25,536 nt of DNA from a virus: the IMG/VR virus record IMGVR_UViG_3300026519_000060, positions 1 to 25,536 of that record; one strand, written 5' to 3'. Within the stretch, counting starts at the first letter, position 1. Each line of letters begins with the position of its first letter. Shown here one piece after another: positions 1 to 7,100 of the stretch. The translations under genes were made by a program, and so were the position numbers. The notes under the pieces are model-generated. The model did not search any database. It was not told the DNA's origin and was given only the letters and a program-made list of their open reading frames with translations.

Positions 1-206
1 CACCCCAGCGTGAAATGGTTGGCGAGTTCATCCCTGTTGAACTCGAACTGCCACCTGATGGAGAGAAGGTCATTGCTTTAACTGAGGCCGAAGATGGGGA
101 GACAAATGTACGGGAAGCTACGCACAGTGAGAACGGCGATTTTGACATTCCTGATGTCGTCGCCTGGGCGTGGATGCCTGAACTTCCTGGGGCTGGGGGT
201 GTATAG
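1..206 (+). CDS. DUF551-like small phage protein, 5' end beyond window
   Basis: The frame is open from the left edge to a TAG at 204-206. An ATG lies at 15, but the codons before it are also open, so the true start is probably outside the window. The visible protein has the pattern of DUF551-type phage proteins: an opening of the form FIPVE.ELPPDGEKVIA, then a variable acidic middle and a closing segment VVAWAWMPELP. The family is common in phage early regions and has no established function. The stop overlaps the GTG start of the methyltransferase gene by one base, so the two are probably co-transcribed. Domain assignment rests on the two end motifs only. Confidence 0.55.
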   Translation, partial: PQREMVGEFIPVELELPPDGEKVIALTEAEDGETNVREATHSENGDFDIPDVVAWAWMPELPGAGGV

Positions 207-1171
207 TGCAAGCCTACTACAACGAGTTTGACCCATTTGCAGCCAAGTGGCTGATGAATCTCGTCAAGGCCAATAAGATCATGTCTGGCATAGTTGACCA
301 TAGAAGCATACTTGACTTAGAGCCTGGTTCCCTAGTCCCTGCCATGCAAATGTTCGGTGTTATACGGGCGCATTTCTTTGCCGGGATAGGCGGATGGGAT
401 TTGGCGCTACAACTTGCTGGGTGGCCTGAAGATGCAGAAGTCTGGACAGGCTCGCCACCATGTCAACCATTTAGCGATATTGGAAAACGAAAGGGAAAAG
501 ACGATGAGCGACACTTGTTGCCGAAATGGCTTGATCTTGTCAGGGAGGCAAAGCCCTATTGCATATTTGGGGAGCAGGTCGAAGCAGCTATCCGGTACGG
601 CTGGCTGGATGATCTATACGATGCAATGGAAGCAGAAGGTTACGCCTGCTGGGCGGTCGTACTACCGGCTTGCAGCGTCGGCGCACCGCACATTAGGCAC
701 AGACTTTTCTTCGCTTGTTTCAGGATGGGTGACATCAGCAGCACGGGACTGGAAAGACACAGCGGGTATGAAGACAAAATCAGGGACGCGCTCAAGAGTG
801 GATCAACTCCCAAGGCAAGTTCACAGCTTGATCGCAGGTTGGCCGACAGTGACAGTCACATCAACCAGGCAGATAGCCGGAGAGGGTGCGGCAAAGCACC
901 ATCCAAAGCGCGGGACGACATTGGAGGGGGCGGTGTCGCTAATGGTCGAGATGGACTGTCCAATTCGATTGTCAGCCAATGGGGCAGTCCTGACTGGCTT
1001 GGATGCAGGGATCAAAAGCTCCGGCCTGTTCAGTCCGGCACATTCCCGGTGGCTGATGGGGTTCCCGGACGAGTGGGACGAATACGCGCCTACGGAAACG
1101 CCATCGTCCCGCAGGTAGCGGCCATCTTTATAAGGCAAACGATGAAGTTCTTGACAAGCGAAGAAGGATGA
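206..1171 (+). CDS. DNA (cytosine-5) methyltransferase
   Basis: This 321-residue protein should transfer a methyl group from S-adenosylmethionine to C5 of cytosine in a specific DNA site. The usual motifs are present in order: motif I FAGIGGW (58-64), motif IV SPPCQPFS with catalytic Cys86 (83-90), the motif VI glutamate Glu123 in GEQV, motif VIII RHRL (164-167) and motif X GNAIVPQVA (297-305). The target-recognition region lies between motifs VIII and X (about 171-285). The GTG start is chosen because the N-terminus YYNEFDPFAAKWL matches the leader typical of phage Dcm-like enzymes and because GTG overlaps the preceding stop. No restriction endonuclease is visible beside it, so a protective or anti-restriction role is more likely than a complete R-M system. 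From about 600 onward a +1-frame ORF overlaps it throughout. Confidence 0.9.
   Translation: MQAYYNEFDPFAAKWLMNLVKANKIMSGIVDHRSILDLEPGSLVPAMQMFGVIRAHFFAGIGGWDLALQLAGWPEDAEVWTGSPPCQPFSDIGKRKGKDDERHLLPKWLDLVREAKPYCIFGEQVEAAIRYGWLDDLYDAMEAEGYACWAVVLPACSVGAPHIRHRLFFACFRMGDISSTGLERHSGYEDKIRDALKSGSTPKASSQLDRRLADSDSHINQADSRRGCGKAPSKARDDIGGGGVANGRDGLSNSIVSQWGSPDWLGCRDQKLRPVQSGTFPVADGVPGRVGRIRAYGNAIVPQVAAIFIRQTMKFLTSEEG
504..1118 (+). CDS. candidate overprinted ORF inside the methyltransferase gene
   Basis: This ORF lies in the +1 frame relative to the methyltransferase and ends in TAG (1116-1118). The frame is open further upstream (a TTG at 414 and an ATG at 432), but the ATG at 504 has a purine-rich AAGGGA seven bases before it. 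The second half does not look random. Segments such as TPAGRSYYRLAASAHRT, GWVTSAARDWKD, IAGWPTVTVTSTRQIAG, PIRLSANGAVLTGLDAG and AHSRWLMGFPDEWDEYAP match the pattern of phage proteins annotated as hypothetical near Dcm-like genes, as I recall them. The first part, opposite motifs I and IV, shows no such resemblance. It could be a translated overlapping gene, an alternative C-terminus reached by frameshift, or a conserved by-product of the methyltransferase sequence. Translation is unproven. Confidence 0.35.
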   Translation: MSDTCCRNGLILSGRQSPIAYLGSRSKQLSGTAGWMIYTMQWKQKVTPAGRSYYRLAASAHRTLGTDFSSLVSGWVTSAARDWKDTAGMKTKSGTRSRVDQLPRQVHSLIAGWPTVTVTSTRQIAGEGAAKHHPKRGTTLEGAVSLMVEMDCPIRLSANGAVLTGLDAGIKSSGLFSPAHSRWLMGFPDEWDEYAPTETPSSRR

Positions 1172-1264
1172 CTATACTTACTACTGCGCTAAGGTCGAAG
1201 AAGACCACCACGGGGCATCCCTGTCCACTCCCTGCACCATCCACGGAGCCCCAGGCGCACCATT

Positions 1265-1299
1265 GGCCGACGGTCTGGCATGAGCCGTCGGCCTTTTTT
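1265..1299 (+). terminator. Rho-independent terminator closing the plus-strand genes
   Basis: A perfect 9-bp stem, GGCCGACGG (1265-1273) with CCGTCGGCC (1285-1293), encloses an 11-base loop and is followed by six T residues (1294-1299). The T tract follows only on the plus strand, so it stops transcription from the methyltransferase gene just where the converging minus-strand lysis cassette ends. It touches the stop codon of the Rz1-like gene. Confidence 0.9.
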
Positions 1300-1540
1300 A
1301 TTCCCGCACATCAGCCACGGCGCGGATGATTCCTTCCAGGGTGTCTATCCTTACCTTCAGACGCTTCTCCCTAACTACCAGCCGCCTGTAGGCCGAGTCT
1401 GACAGGCAGGATAGCTCATCGGCCCCGATGGAGGGAAGCCGCACTGGCGGCGGCAGATTGGCCGACGGCTTGATGACCGTGGTAGTCCCGCACCCGCTAC
1501 TCAAAATAGCGGCGATCAGAAGTATCAATACTTTTTTCAT
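1298..1540 (-). CDS. Rz1-like outer-membrane spanin lipoprotein
   Basis: This is an 80-residue lipoprotein candidate for the outer-membrane half of a two-component spanin, the complex that fuses inner and outer membranes at the last step of lysis. It has a Lys-Lys start, a hydrophobic signal segment (about 4-15) and a cysteine at 17 in the context LSSGC, which fits a lipobox loosely (the leucine is one position further out than usual). A short proline-rich stretch (NLPPP) follows, as is common in Rz1 proteins, then a charged C-terminal helix. The start at 1540 is preferred over a longer frame starting at 1597 because it gives the signal peptide and has GGGAGGG eight bases upstream. Its first 44 bases overlap the end of the Rz-like gene in another frame, the classic Rz/Rz1 arrangement. 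Confidence 0.75.
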   Translation of the reverse strand: MKKVLILLIAAILSSGCGTTTVIKPSANLPPPVRLPSIGADELSCLSDSAYRRLVVREKRLKVRIDTLEGIIRAVADVRE

Positions 1541-1730
1541 TGATATTGCCCTCCCGTTTGAGGCCGTCTGAGAGCGCATCTGAGGCCATTTTCTCAACGC
1601 CCCTCATTGCCTCAGCTTGTTGTCGTCTTTTCGCCTCCCTGCGTGCCCTGCCTAGCGAGACGATGGATGCAAGAATAGATGAGGCTGCAATCAGGGCTGC
1701 GATGGCCCAAGTCTTTAGTCTCCCAATCAT
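1497..1730 (-). CDS. Rz-like inner-membrane spanin
   Basis: This 77-residue protein has one N-terminal hydrophobic segment (about 7-27) followed by a highly charged, probably helical region rich in Arg, Glu and Lys. That fits an inner-membrane spanin anchored by its N-terminus with a periplasmic coiled coil. It is shorter than lambda Rz. The family has little conserved sequence, so the call rests on topology, position after a holin-like gene, and the overlap with a lipoprotein gene at its 3' end. Its ATG overlaps the upstream stop as ATGA, and AGGAG lies about ten bases before the start, so translation is probably coupled. Confidence 0.7.
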   Translation of the reverse strand: MIGRLKTWAIAALIAASSILASIVSLGRARREAKRRQQAEAMRGVEKMASDALSDGLKREGNINEKSIDTSDRRYFE

Positions 1731-1933
1731 TCGTCTTTATCTCCTACTGGGCCTGTGGTTTTTACCCGCAGCCAAGCCATGATTGCGGCGATGGCGATGT
1801 AACTGATGCCGTAGTGCTCTCCGAGCATTTCCCGCAGCAGCCCGAAGTTCGCCTCGATGACACCAAGGACGGCGATGAGGGCCGCAGCGTCCAGGGTCCG
1901 GCTTTTCTTGATTACACCCTTGTAGGTCTTCAT
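1727..1933 (-). CDS. holin-like small membrane protein
   Basis: This 68-residue protein has two hydrophobic segments (about 14-34 and 41-56), with basic residues before the first and a charged C-terminal tail (GPVGDKDE). The pattern, including IEANFGLL and IAAIMAWLRVKTT, resembles small phage membrane proteins found in lysis cassettes and usually annotated as holins. A holin would form the inner-membrane holes that release or activate the endolysin. The start at 1933 is chosen over an upstream in-frame ATG at 2056 because it overlaps the preceding stop as ATGA and has AAGGA about eight bases upstream. It lies between the coiled-coil membrane protein and the spanins. An alternative is that it acts as a holin antagonist. 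Confidence 0.55.
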   Translation of the reverse strand: MKTYKGVIKKSRTLDAAALIAVLGVIEANFGLLREMLGEHYGISYIAIAAIMAWLRVKTTGPVGDKDE

Positions 1934-2223
1934 GGCTTCAATCCTTTTGTCAGGGCTACCCAAGCTGCGGCGACAGCGACAACTATGGCCGAGGCCCATT
2001 TTACCAGCCCCCCAACCCATCGAGCGACGTTCCCTGTTCCCTTCAGTGACTTCCATAGCTCAACCAGTTCACTGACACTTTCCTGAACCGAGTCGATCTT
2101 GCTGGCGATTTCCTGATTGCTGATGGCGTACCTGTCCATCTTCACCGCCAGCGAAGCTACATCGTTCTCCAAGGTCGTCAGCCGTCTCTCGATACCGGCT
2201 ACCTTGCCATCGTCACCCATCAT
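1930..2223 (-). CDS. coiled-coil protein with C-terminal membrane anchor, XhlA-like
   Basis: This is a 97-residue protein: a soluble N-terminal part with heptad-like spacing (about 11-60, for example IERRLTTLENDVASL), a Lys/Gly linker, and one C-terminal membrane segment (about 74-93, ASAIVVAVAAAWVAL). That topology is like haemolysin XhlA-type proteins that accompany holins in some phage lysis cassettes. Two ATGs are adjacent. The first overlaps the endolysin stop as ATGA; the second sits five bases after a GGAGG and may be the one used. Whether it is a second holin, an antiholin or a lysis accessory protein cannot be decided from sequence. Confidence 0.55.
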   Translation of the reverse strand: MMGDDGKVAGIERRLTTLENDVASLAVKMDRYAISNQEIASKIDSVQESVSELVELWKSLKGTGNVARWVGGLVKWASAIVVAVAAAWVALTKGLKP

Positions 2224-2564
2224 CGCCTCCCTTGGTGCTCAAGTGAATAGTGATTGCCGTCATTGAACCTCCCGCCCCAAGAGCCACCAAGGCTTTCCCA
2301 ATACTCGCCAAGGGGTCGATGGTCTTCCGTGGAAGTCAAATACTTGCCATCCTTGAAAAGATTGAAGTCAACAGCCAACCTAACCTTGTGATTAGACCGA
2401 CTTCTTCCATAGCCTTTCTTTTCACCAACATGACCGAACACTCGTGGGTCACGGTAAGCGTCTCCGAAAGTCAACTCATAGCCGTTGTCATAAGCGAAGA
2501 TGATCAGGTCTGCAATCATTCGAGTAAACCGGCGCTGCTTTTGTCCTAGTGTTTCAGTAGTCAT
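2220..2564 (-). CDS. endolysin, M15-family L-alanyl-D-glutamate-type peptidase
   Basis: This 114-residue enzyme should cut the peptide part of peptidoglycan at the end of infection. It carries the zinc-binding pattern of M15 (VanY/T5 endolysin-like) peptidases: SNHKVRLAVDFNLF, in which His59 and Asp66 have the HxxxxxxD spacing, and a C-terminal His105 in GNHYSLEH. The preceding FGDAYRDP segment is also typical. Length is in the usual range for single-domain M15 endolysins. No signal peptide or membrane anchor is seen, so it would depend on a holin. It is the first gene of the lysis cassette and overlaps the next gene by four bases. Confidence 0.85.
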   Translation of the reverse strand: MTTETLGQKQRRFTRMIADLIIFAYDNGYELTFGDAYRDPRVFGHVGEKKGYGRSRSNHKVRLAVDFNLFKDGKYLTSTEDHRPLGEYWESLGGSWGGRFNDGNHYSLEHQGRR

Positions 2565-2588
2565 ATCGCCTACTTGGTCTTTAATGCG

Positions 2589-4073
2589 TTAATCAAATAG
2601 TTCAAGTTCAAACCTTAACATAGTAAACTCTCTAATATCCCCCAATCTGTGATATACGCCTATTGAATATGTTCCCGTGTTTGCTAAAAACGAAAAAGTA
2701 AAATCAAACTCTGCTATTATCCTATTGGCATCGTTTGTGACACTGCTTGGTACAGATGTAAAAGACTTAAGCCCTTGGCTATATAGGCTGCCATACCTCA
2801 ACAATGCCAGCTCAATATATCCTGAAATCCCTGCTACACCAGCGTTAGTCACCATTACTGCTCCTTTTACTCTCGCCAATGTTTTATTTAATGTGGCAGC
2901 ATTTGGCATTACCCAACTAGATGACCCAGCCGCTACGTTAAAAATGTTTCTGTGCGAGTTATATGTGTCTCCATTCGGCAGAGGTATTTCAATATATGAG
3001 CCGCCGTCGCTTGGTACTGCTACGCTTGCTGTAAATGCATTATATGTTCTTACAACGCCAACAGGCGGGTATGACATACCAAACAGTATTGGCCTTCTAT
3101 CTATTATTACTGGGTTTGATAAAGAATTTGGAGGGACATCTATAAAAGCTATTGGGACTCTACCTTGGTGGGACGAGTCTATTCGTTCGTCACCGTCAAC
3201 AGGTGGCTGCGATAGATTAAGCCCCTGAGACACTTCAACATTCGGTAGATTGCTACTATTTTTAGCTGGGTCAAGTAGTATAACATCTCGTCTGTAACTA
3301 CCTGCGCCACCAGGTATAGTTACGGTTTGAGCCGGTATCGCTTCTGATCCATCTGCTATGCCAACATTTCGACCTATAAATCCGCTGCCGACCCTGAAAT
3401 CCCATGAAACCCCATCAGCGTTCTGCCCTATTAGCGAGACTGCAAATTGTTGGTTCGCGTTATCAGCAGCAGTTGTTGCCCTATCGGCTTCAGCCTGTGA
3501 TCTGTTGGCTTCAGCCTGTGATCTGTTGGCCTCTGTCTGCGCTCTGTTAGCTTCGGTTGTTGCCCTATCCGCTTCGGTCTGCGCCTGTGATGCACTTGAA
3601 GCAGCGTTAGACTCAGATGTGCGAATGGATTGGATGAGTTGGTCAGGAGTAGTCGTCGGGTCTGAAATGTCGACTTTCACAGAACGGTCAACTGCTTCCT
3701 GCAAGTCCTGCGCTGCCATCGTCAGTCTATCAAGCGCACCTTCGATGACCTCCGGTTGCCACGCACCTTGGTTTATAATGTCAACCTGTTGCAGCTTTGT
3801 CGTCGAGCGAATAACAGTCAACGACTCACCAGAAGGTAAAGGACTCCCACTAAGGGGGTATGTAACCGTACCGCCAGGGTTGTTTTCCTGGTCTGCGTTG
3901 AGGGTTAGTGAATAGTCTGTACCTTCGACAAGAGTAGTTTCTGCCCCTGCCGAGTCAGCGTGGACGACTTGTATCTCCGCGTTTGATGGGGCTTTGAAAT
4001 TGGTAAACGAGAACGATGTTGCCACACCATTCCCATCGAATATATATTTACGATCAGTGGTTTGTACGGTCAT
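2589..4073 (-). CDS. tail fibre protein with T7 gp17-type N-terminal domain
   Basis: This 494-residue protein is probably the adsorption fibre attached to the tail. The first ~140 residues match the T7 gp17 N-terminal, tail-attaching domain: YIFDGNGVATSFSFTNFKAP, then GTDYSLTLN, GGTVTYP and LQQVDIINQGAWQPEVIE. A coiled-coil section of 7-residue units rich in EANR/SQA follows (about 158-208), then a domain of unrecognised fold ending in the sequence LRFELELFD. The C-terminal part, presumed to contact the receptor, does not resemble T7. The start is supported by GAGGGA seven bases upstream. It follows the giant protein with a 55-base gap, matching the gene 16-17 order of T7. Confidence 0.85.
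   Translation of the reverse strand: MTVQTTDRKYIFDGNGVATSFSFTNFKAPSNAEIQVVHADSAGAETTLVEGTDYSLTLNADQENNPGGTVTYPLSGSPLPSGESLTVIRSTTKLQQVDIINQGAWQPEVIEGALDRLTMAAQDLQEAVDRSVKVDISDPTTTPDQLIQSIRTSESNAASSASQAQTEADRATTEANRAQTEANRSQAEANRSQAEADRATTAADNANQQFAVSLIGQNADGVSWDFRVGSGFIGRNVGIADGSEAIPAQTVTIPGGAGSYRRDVILLDPAKNSSNLPNVEVSQGLNLSQPPVDGDERIDSSHQGRVPIAFIDVPPNSLSNPVIIDRRPILFGMSYPPVGVVRTYNAFTASVAVPSDGGSYIEIPLPNGDTYNSHRNIFNVAAGSSSWVMPNAATLNKTLARVKGAVMVTNAGVAGISGYIELALLRYGSLYSQGLKSFTSVPSSVTNDANRIIAEFDFTFSFLANTGTYSIGVYHRLGDIREFTMLRFELELFD
3466..3591 (-). repeat. 21-bp tandem repeat coding the fibre coiled coil
   Basis: Six consecutive 21-base units encode seven-residue blocks of the type A-(E/D)-A-x-R-x-(Q/T) in the tail fibre. 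Two units (3487-3507 and 3508-3528) are identical and the others have diverged. The period equals two turns of a coiled coil, so gain or loss of a unit would change fibre length without breaking the frame. Confidence 0.75.
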
Positions 4074-4128
4074 ATCGGTTTCCCTCTATTCAAGTTTGGC
4101 ACAACCCAAATTAAACTCGGCTTTTGTC

Positions 4129-7100
4129 TCACTTCTCGTCTTCTGGCACGTTCCTGACAAGGAACTCATATAGTGAGAAGTCTTCTTCGCCTTCAAGCAC
4201 AGCGTAAACGTGTTCACCGCTGATATACATTTGCCTAGCGGGGAGCGAGAACAAATACCCTGACGCCATGAGCACGTTCTTGGTGTCGTTCTGATCCCAC
4301 TCCTGGTCTGGGTCAATCGCAACTCCGATTGAGTCAAGCGACCTGACAATCGTATCTGCTGCGTCGATGACGGGAGTTGCCTTGTATGTATACCCAGACT
4401 GAAGGTGGTTAGCGATGTCTCTTAGTCCAACGAGGGTCATGAATGGGTACGACGCAATCAGCTTTGCGGCCCACCCCAGCCATGTCTCGTCATCGTCGTC
4501 ATCCGGGCCACGGCCAAGGGCCATCTCAGTCAGAACCGCTGGTATGACGACGAGATAAAGAAATGACATGGTTATTTCACTGGTCGCCCTGTACGACAGG
4601 CCTTGCCTTGCTGTTATTTTCAGTCTCCTTCGGATCAGATTGTGAAGCACAGAGAAGAATGAATAGAACATAACGAAGATGCGATTGATCTCCCCGCCAC
4701 GCTGGATCGCTGCCAGGTCTTTCGGCCCGCCCGCTGATTGCGACATTCTGACAACGCTGTCTGCATAAGCGATGGCGTCCTTCTCGCCCATGCCATCTGA
4801 CATTCCCTTTTCATATGCCCCTATCCATGTCGGGATTGTCACGCTCAAATCCATGAATCCAATGTGGCTATACAGAACACGCTGCATATTGTCGTAGTGC
4901 GACGTACCCTTGATGCTCTTTATGGCATCCCTGACTTCCCGGTCGAAGGTCTTTGTTCTGTTACGCATCATGACAGATTTTGCAAAGACTTCTTCAATGG
5001 CACTCTTTGCCCTGACAGGATTGCCGTAAAACTTCTTGATGCCAACCATCGTCCATTTGGCTCCCAAAAGCTCAATAGTGTTGGTGACGCCAAACGGCTG
5101 CACAAGTGCTGTCGTGAACTTGAACCCCATATTGACAGCGGTGACACCACGACGAAGCCTTGAGACGACTTTCTCAACCCACCCGTCCATGGGGCGGTTG
5201 TCTGAGGCGATATTGGCCAACCATGGGCGGATATGCCGATACAGTTCCCTGCTGCTGACAGCGATAATCGTTTCGCGGGTGCGAGGGTCTTGTATCACTC
5301 TGTCGACCATAAGTACCGCTTCTCGATGTGTAAGGTCATGAATGACGTTGGAGATGTGTCTTGCAAACACATCGAGCGACAAGTCAACAGACATCCCACC
5401 TGAACCCTTACGCGCCTCGACGTGTCCGTGGCGCGTCGATGGGCGGAGGAAGTTGCCACCAAACATTTCTTCTACAGACCGCTTTTCCTCATACTTGAAC
5501 GCCTTGGCGTTTCTGTCCTTATCGTACACAAGTGGATAGTACCCGCCTCGCATCGAGCCGAATGGAGTTTCAAATGGCGTAGCTTCTACTTTTTCAGGAG
5601 CAACACCAGTGAGCCGTTCTTGGAGGGCCTTGATTTGCGGCCAGAATGTGTCAATGAAGTCCCACATTTCTTGAACGACACGCCAATCGTTCTCGGTCAT
5701 GTACTTGTCGAGGACTTGTTTTACCTGGACCTCGTTCCATTGCTCGCCTTCAAGCAGTGCTTTCCTGTTCCCTTCGTTGCCCCAGTTAAGAGCGATAGCG
5801 ATAAGCTCTGCCTTTTTGATGGTCCTGCCAAGAGCCTTCTCAGTGTCAAGAACACGTTTGTAAAGCTGCCTCTGCTCGTCTTCTGACCATAGTGAAAATA
5901 TACGTTGTGTCTCCTTCAGAGCGTCAGCTTGCATTTGCAGTTCTGCGTCTTCAGCCTCAGCCAGTGGACGAAATATCGTATTCCACCACAGGCCGTTTGG
6001 TTCATCTCCGTCAAGCTGCTGAGCGAAGAACTCCATTTTGACATGAGACGCAAAGTATTCGCGCTGGAAGGCGTCGAGTTTGTCGAGTGTTGTCAGGTCG
6101 CTGCCGAACTTTTCTTCCTTGACTTTATTATTCTCAAGCGCGGTGGTGACTAGCTGTTCTACAAGGCTGTCAAAGTCTCGTTTTTCATTGGCGACTATGA
6201 TTTTCTTTTCATAGCGCCCAATATACTCGATGTTCCTCAGGGCAGAATACACGCCCACAAGCTCGTCGTAGGTGAGTTCTTTCCATGACCGCTTCGCCGC
6301 CTGCTCTATGATGTCTTCAGGGAAAGCAACTTCCAGGCCCTTCTTTCTCTGTTCCTGAATCCACTCACGAAGGGCTTGGCGTTCTCGGACTGCCTTCATA
6401 GACACAGCCCGTTTGAAGTCATACGCCTCAAGGATGTTGTCGATTTGGTCAAGATTTGGTTTGGCTATGTTCTTCCTTGTCCCAGGTCGATTGTATTTTT
6501 GAATGTACTTGACCTTCTTTTCAGCGTCTTGCTTCATCTTGAGCGCAAGACGATATATCTCCATGTTCAAAAGCTGCTTCTGTTTCGCGTCAGCAGCCTC
6601 ACCGTATTTACCTTTTACGGCTTTGTCGTATGCGATCCTTCCGTACTTGTTTGACTGGACGAGATACTTGTTAGGCGTCAAATCACCAATATGGACAGAA
6701 GACACGATGCGCTTCGCAGCGTTTTTTATCACGTTGCGGGGCGGGACAGCTTTCTTTGCTTTCCGACCAAGAGCACGAAGCTCCATGAACAAAGCGTCAG
6801 CACGGTCGTCGTTCTGTATGCTTTTTAGAGCAAGTTCAGCTATGGCATCTGCACTGTCAGGGTCGCCATATTTCTGCCTCATCGCCTCATCAGCTTTCTC
6901 CTTGGCGATTTTCTTGATGTCGCCTTTAGCCTCTACCATGGCCCTGACCATGGCGCCCCCATCCGAGAAACCAAACATAACGGCTATCTCATCAGGGTGG
7001 ACGCCATCATCCTTGGTCGTCCAGACTGAATACTTGCCGAACGGGAGCCTGCGCCAGAGTGCGTCAGGTCCGTCCCCGTACATATCGACCAGGGCTTGTT

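Noticed and set aside
821-1138. Minus-strand 105-codon frame opposite the methyltransferase recognition region
   Set aside because: Antisense to two plus-strand frames with better support and no family resemblance.
1155-1282. Protein-like open stretch between the methyltransferase and the terminator (ends APGAPLADGLA)
   Set aside because: Composition looks gene-like, but there is no usable start codon after the preceding in-frame stop; at most a remnant of a lost gene.
1168-1329. Short plus-strand ORF whose ATG overlaps the methyltransferase stop (about 53 codons)
   Set aside because: It runs through the terminator hairpin and into the converging Rz1-like gene, and the product has no recognisable pattern.
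3361-4073. Diversity-generating retroelement variable region in the fibre gene, suggested by BPP-1-like neighbours
   Set aside because: No reverse transcriptase, no template/variable repeat pair with adenine-specific differences, and no C-type lectin (Mtd-like) ending were seen in the window.
4074-4128. Possible promoter or hairpin in the 55-base gap before the tail fibre gene
   Set aside because: Only a short weak inverted repeat (TTTGG/CCAAA) and no convincing -10/-35 pair or T tract.
4086-4349. 87-codon minus-strand frame at the 3' end of the giant gene
   Set aside because: Almost wholly inside the giant gene in another frame, basic and Ser/Arg-rich in the way of shadow frames, with no neighbour coupling.
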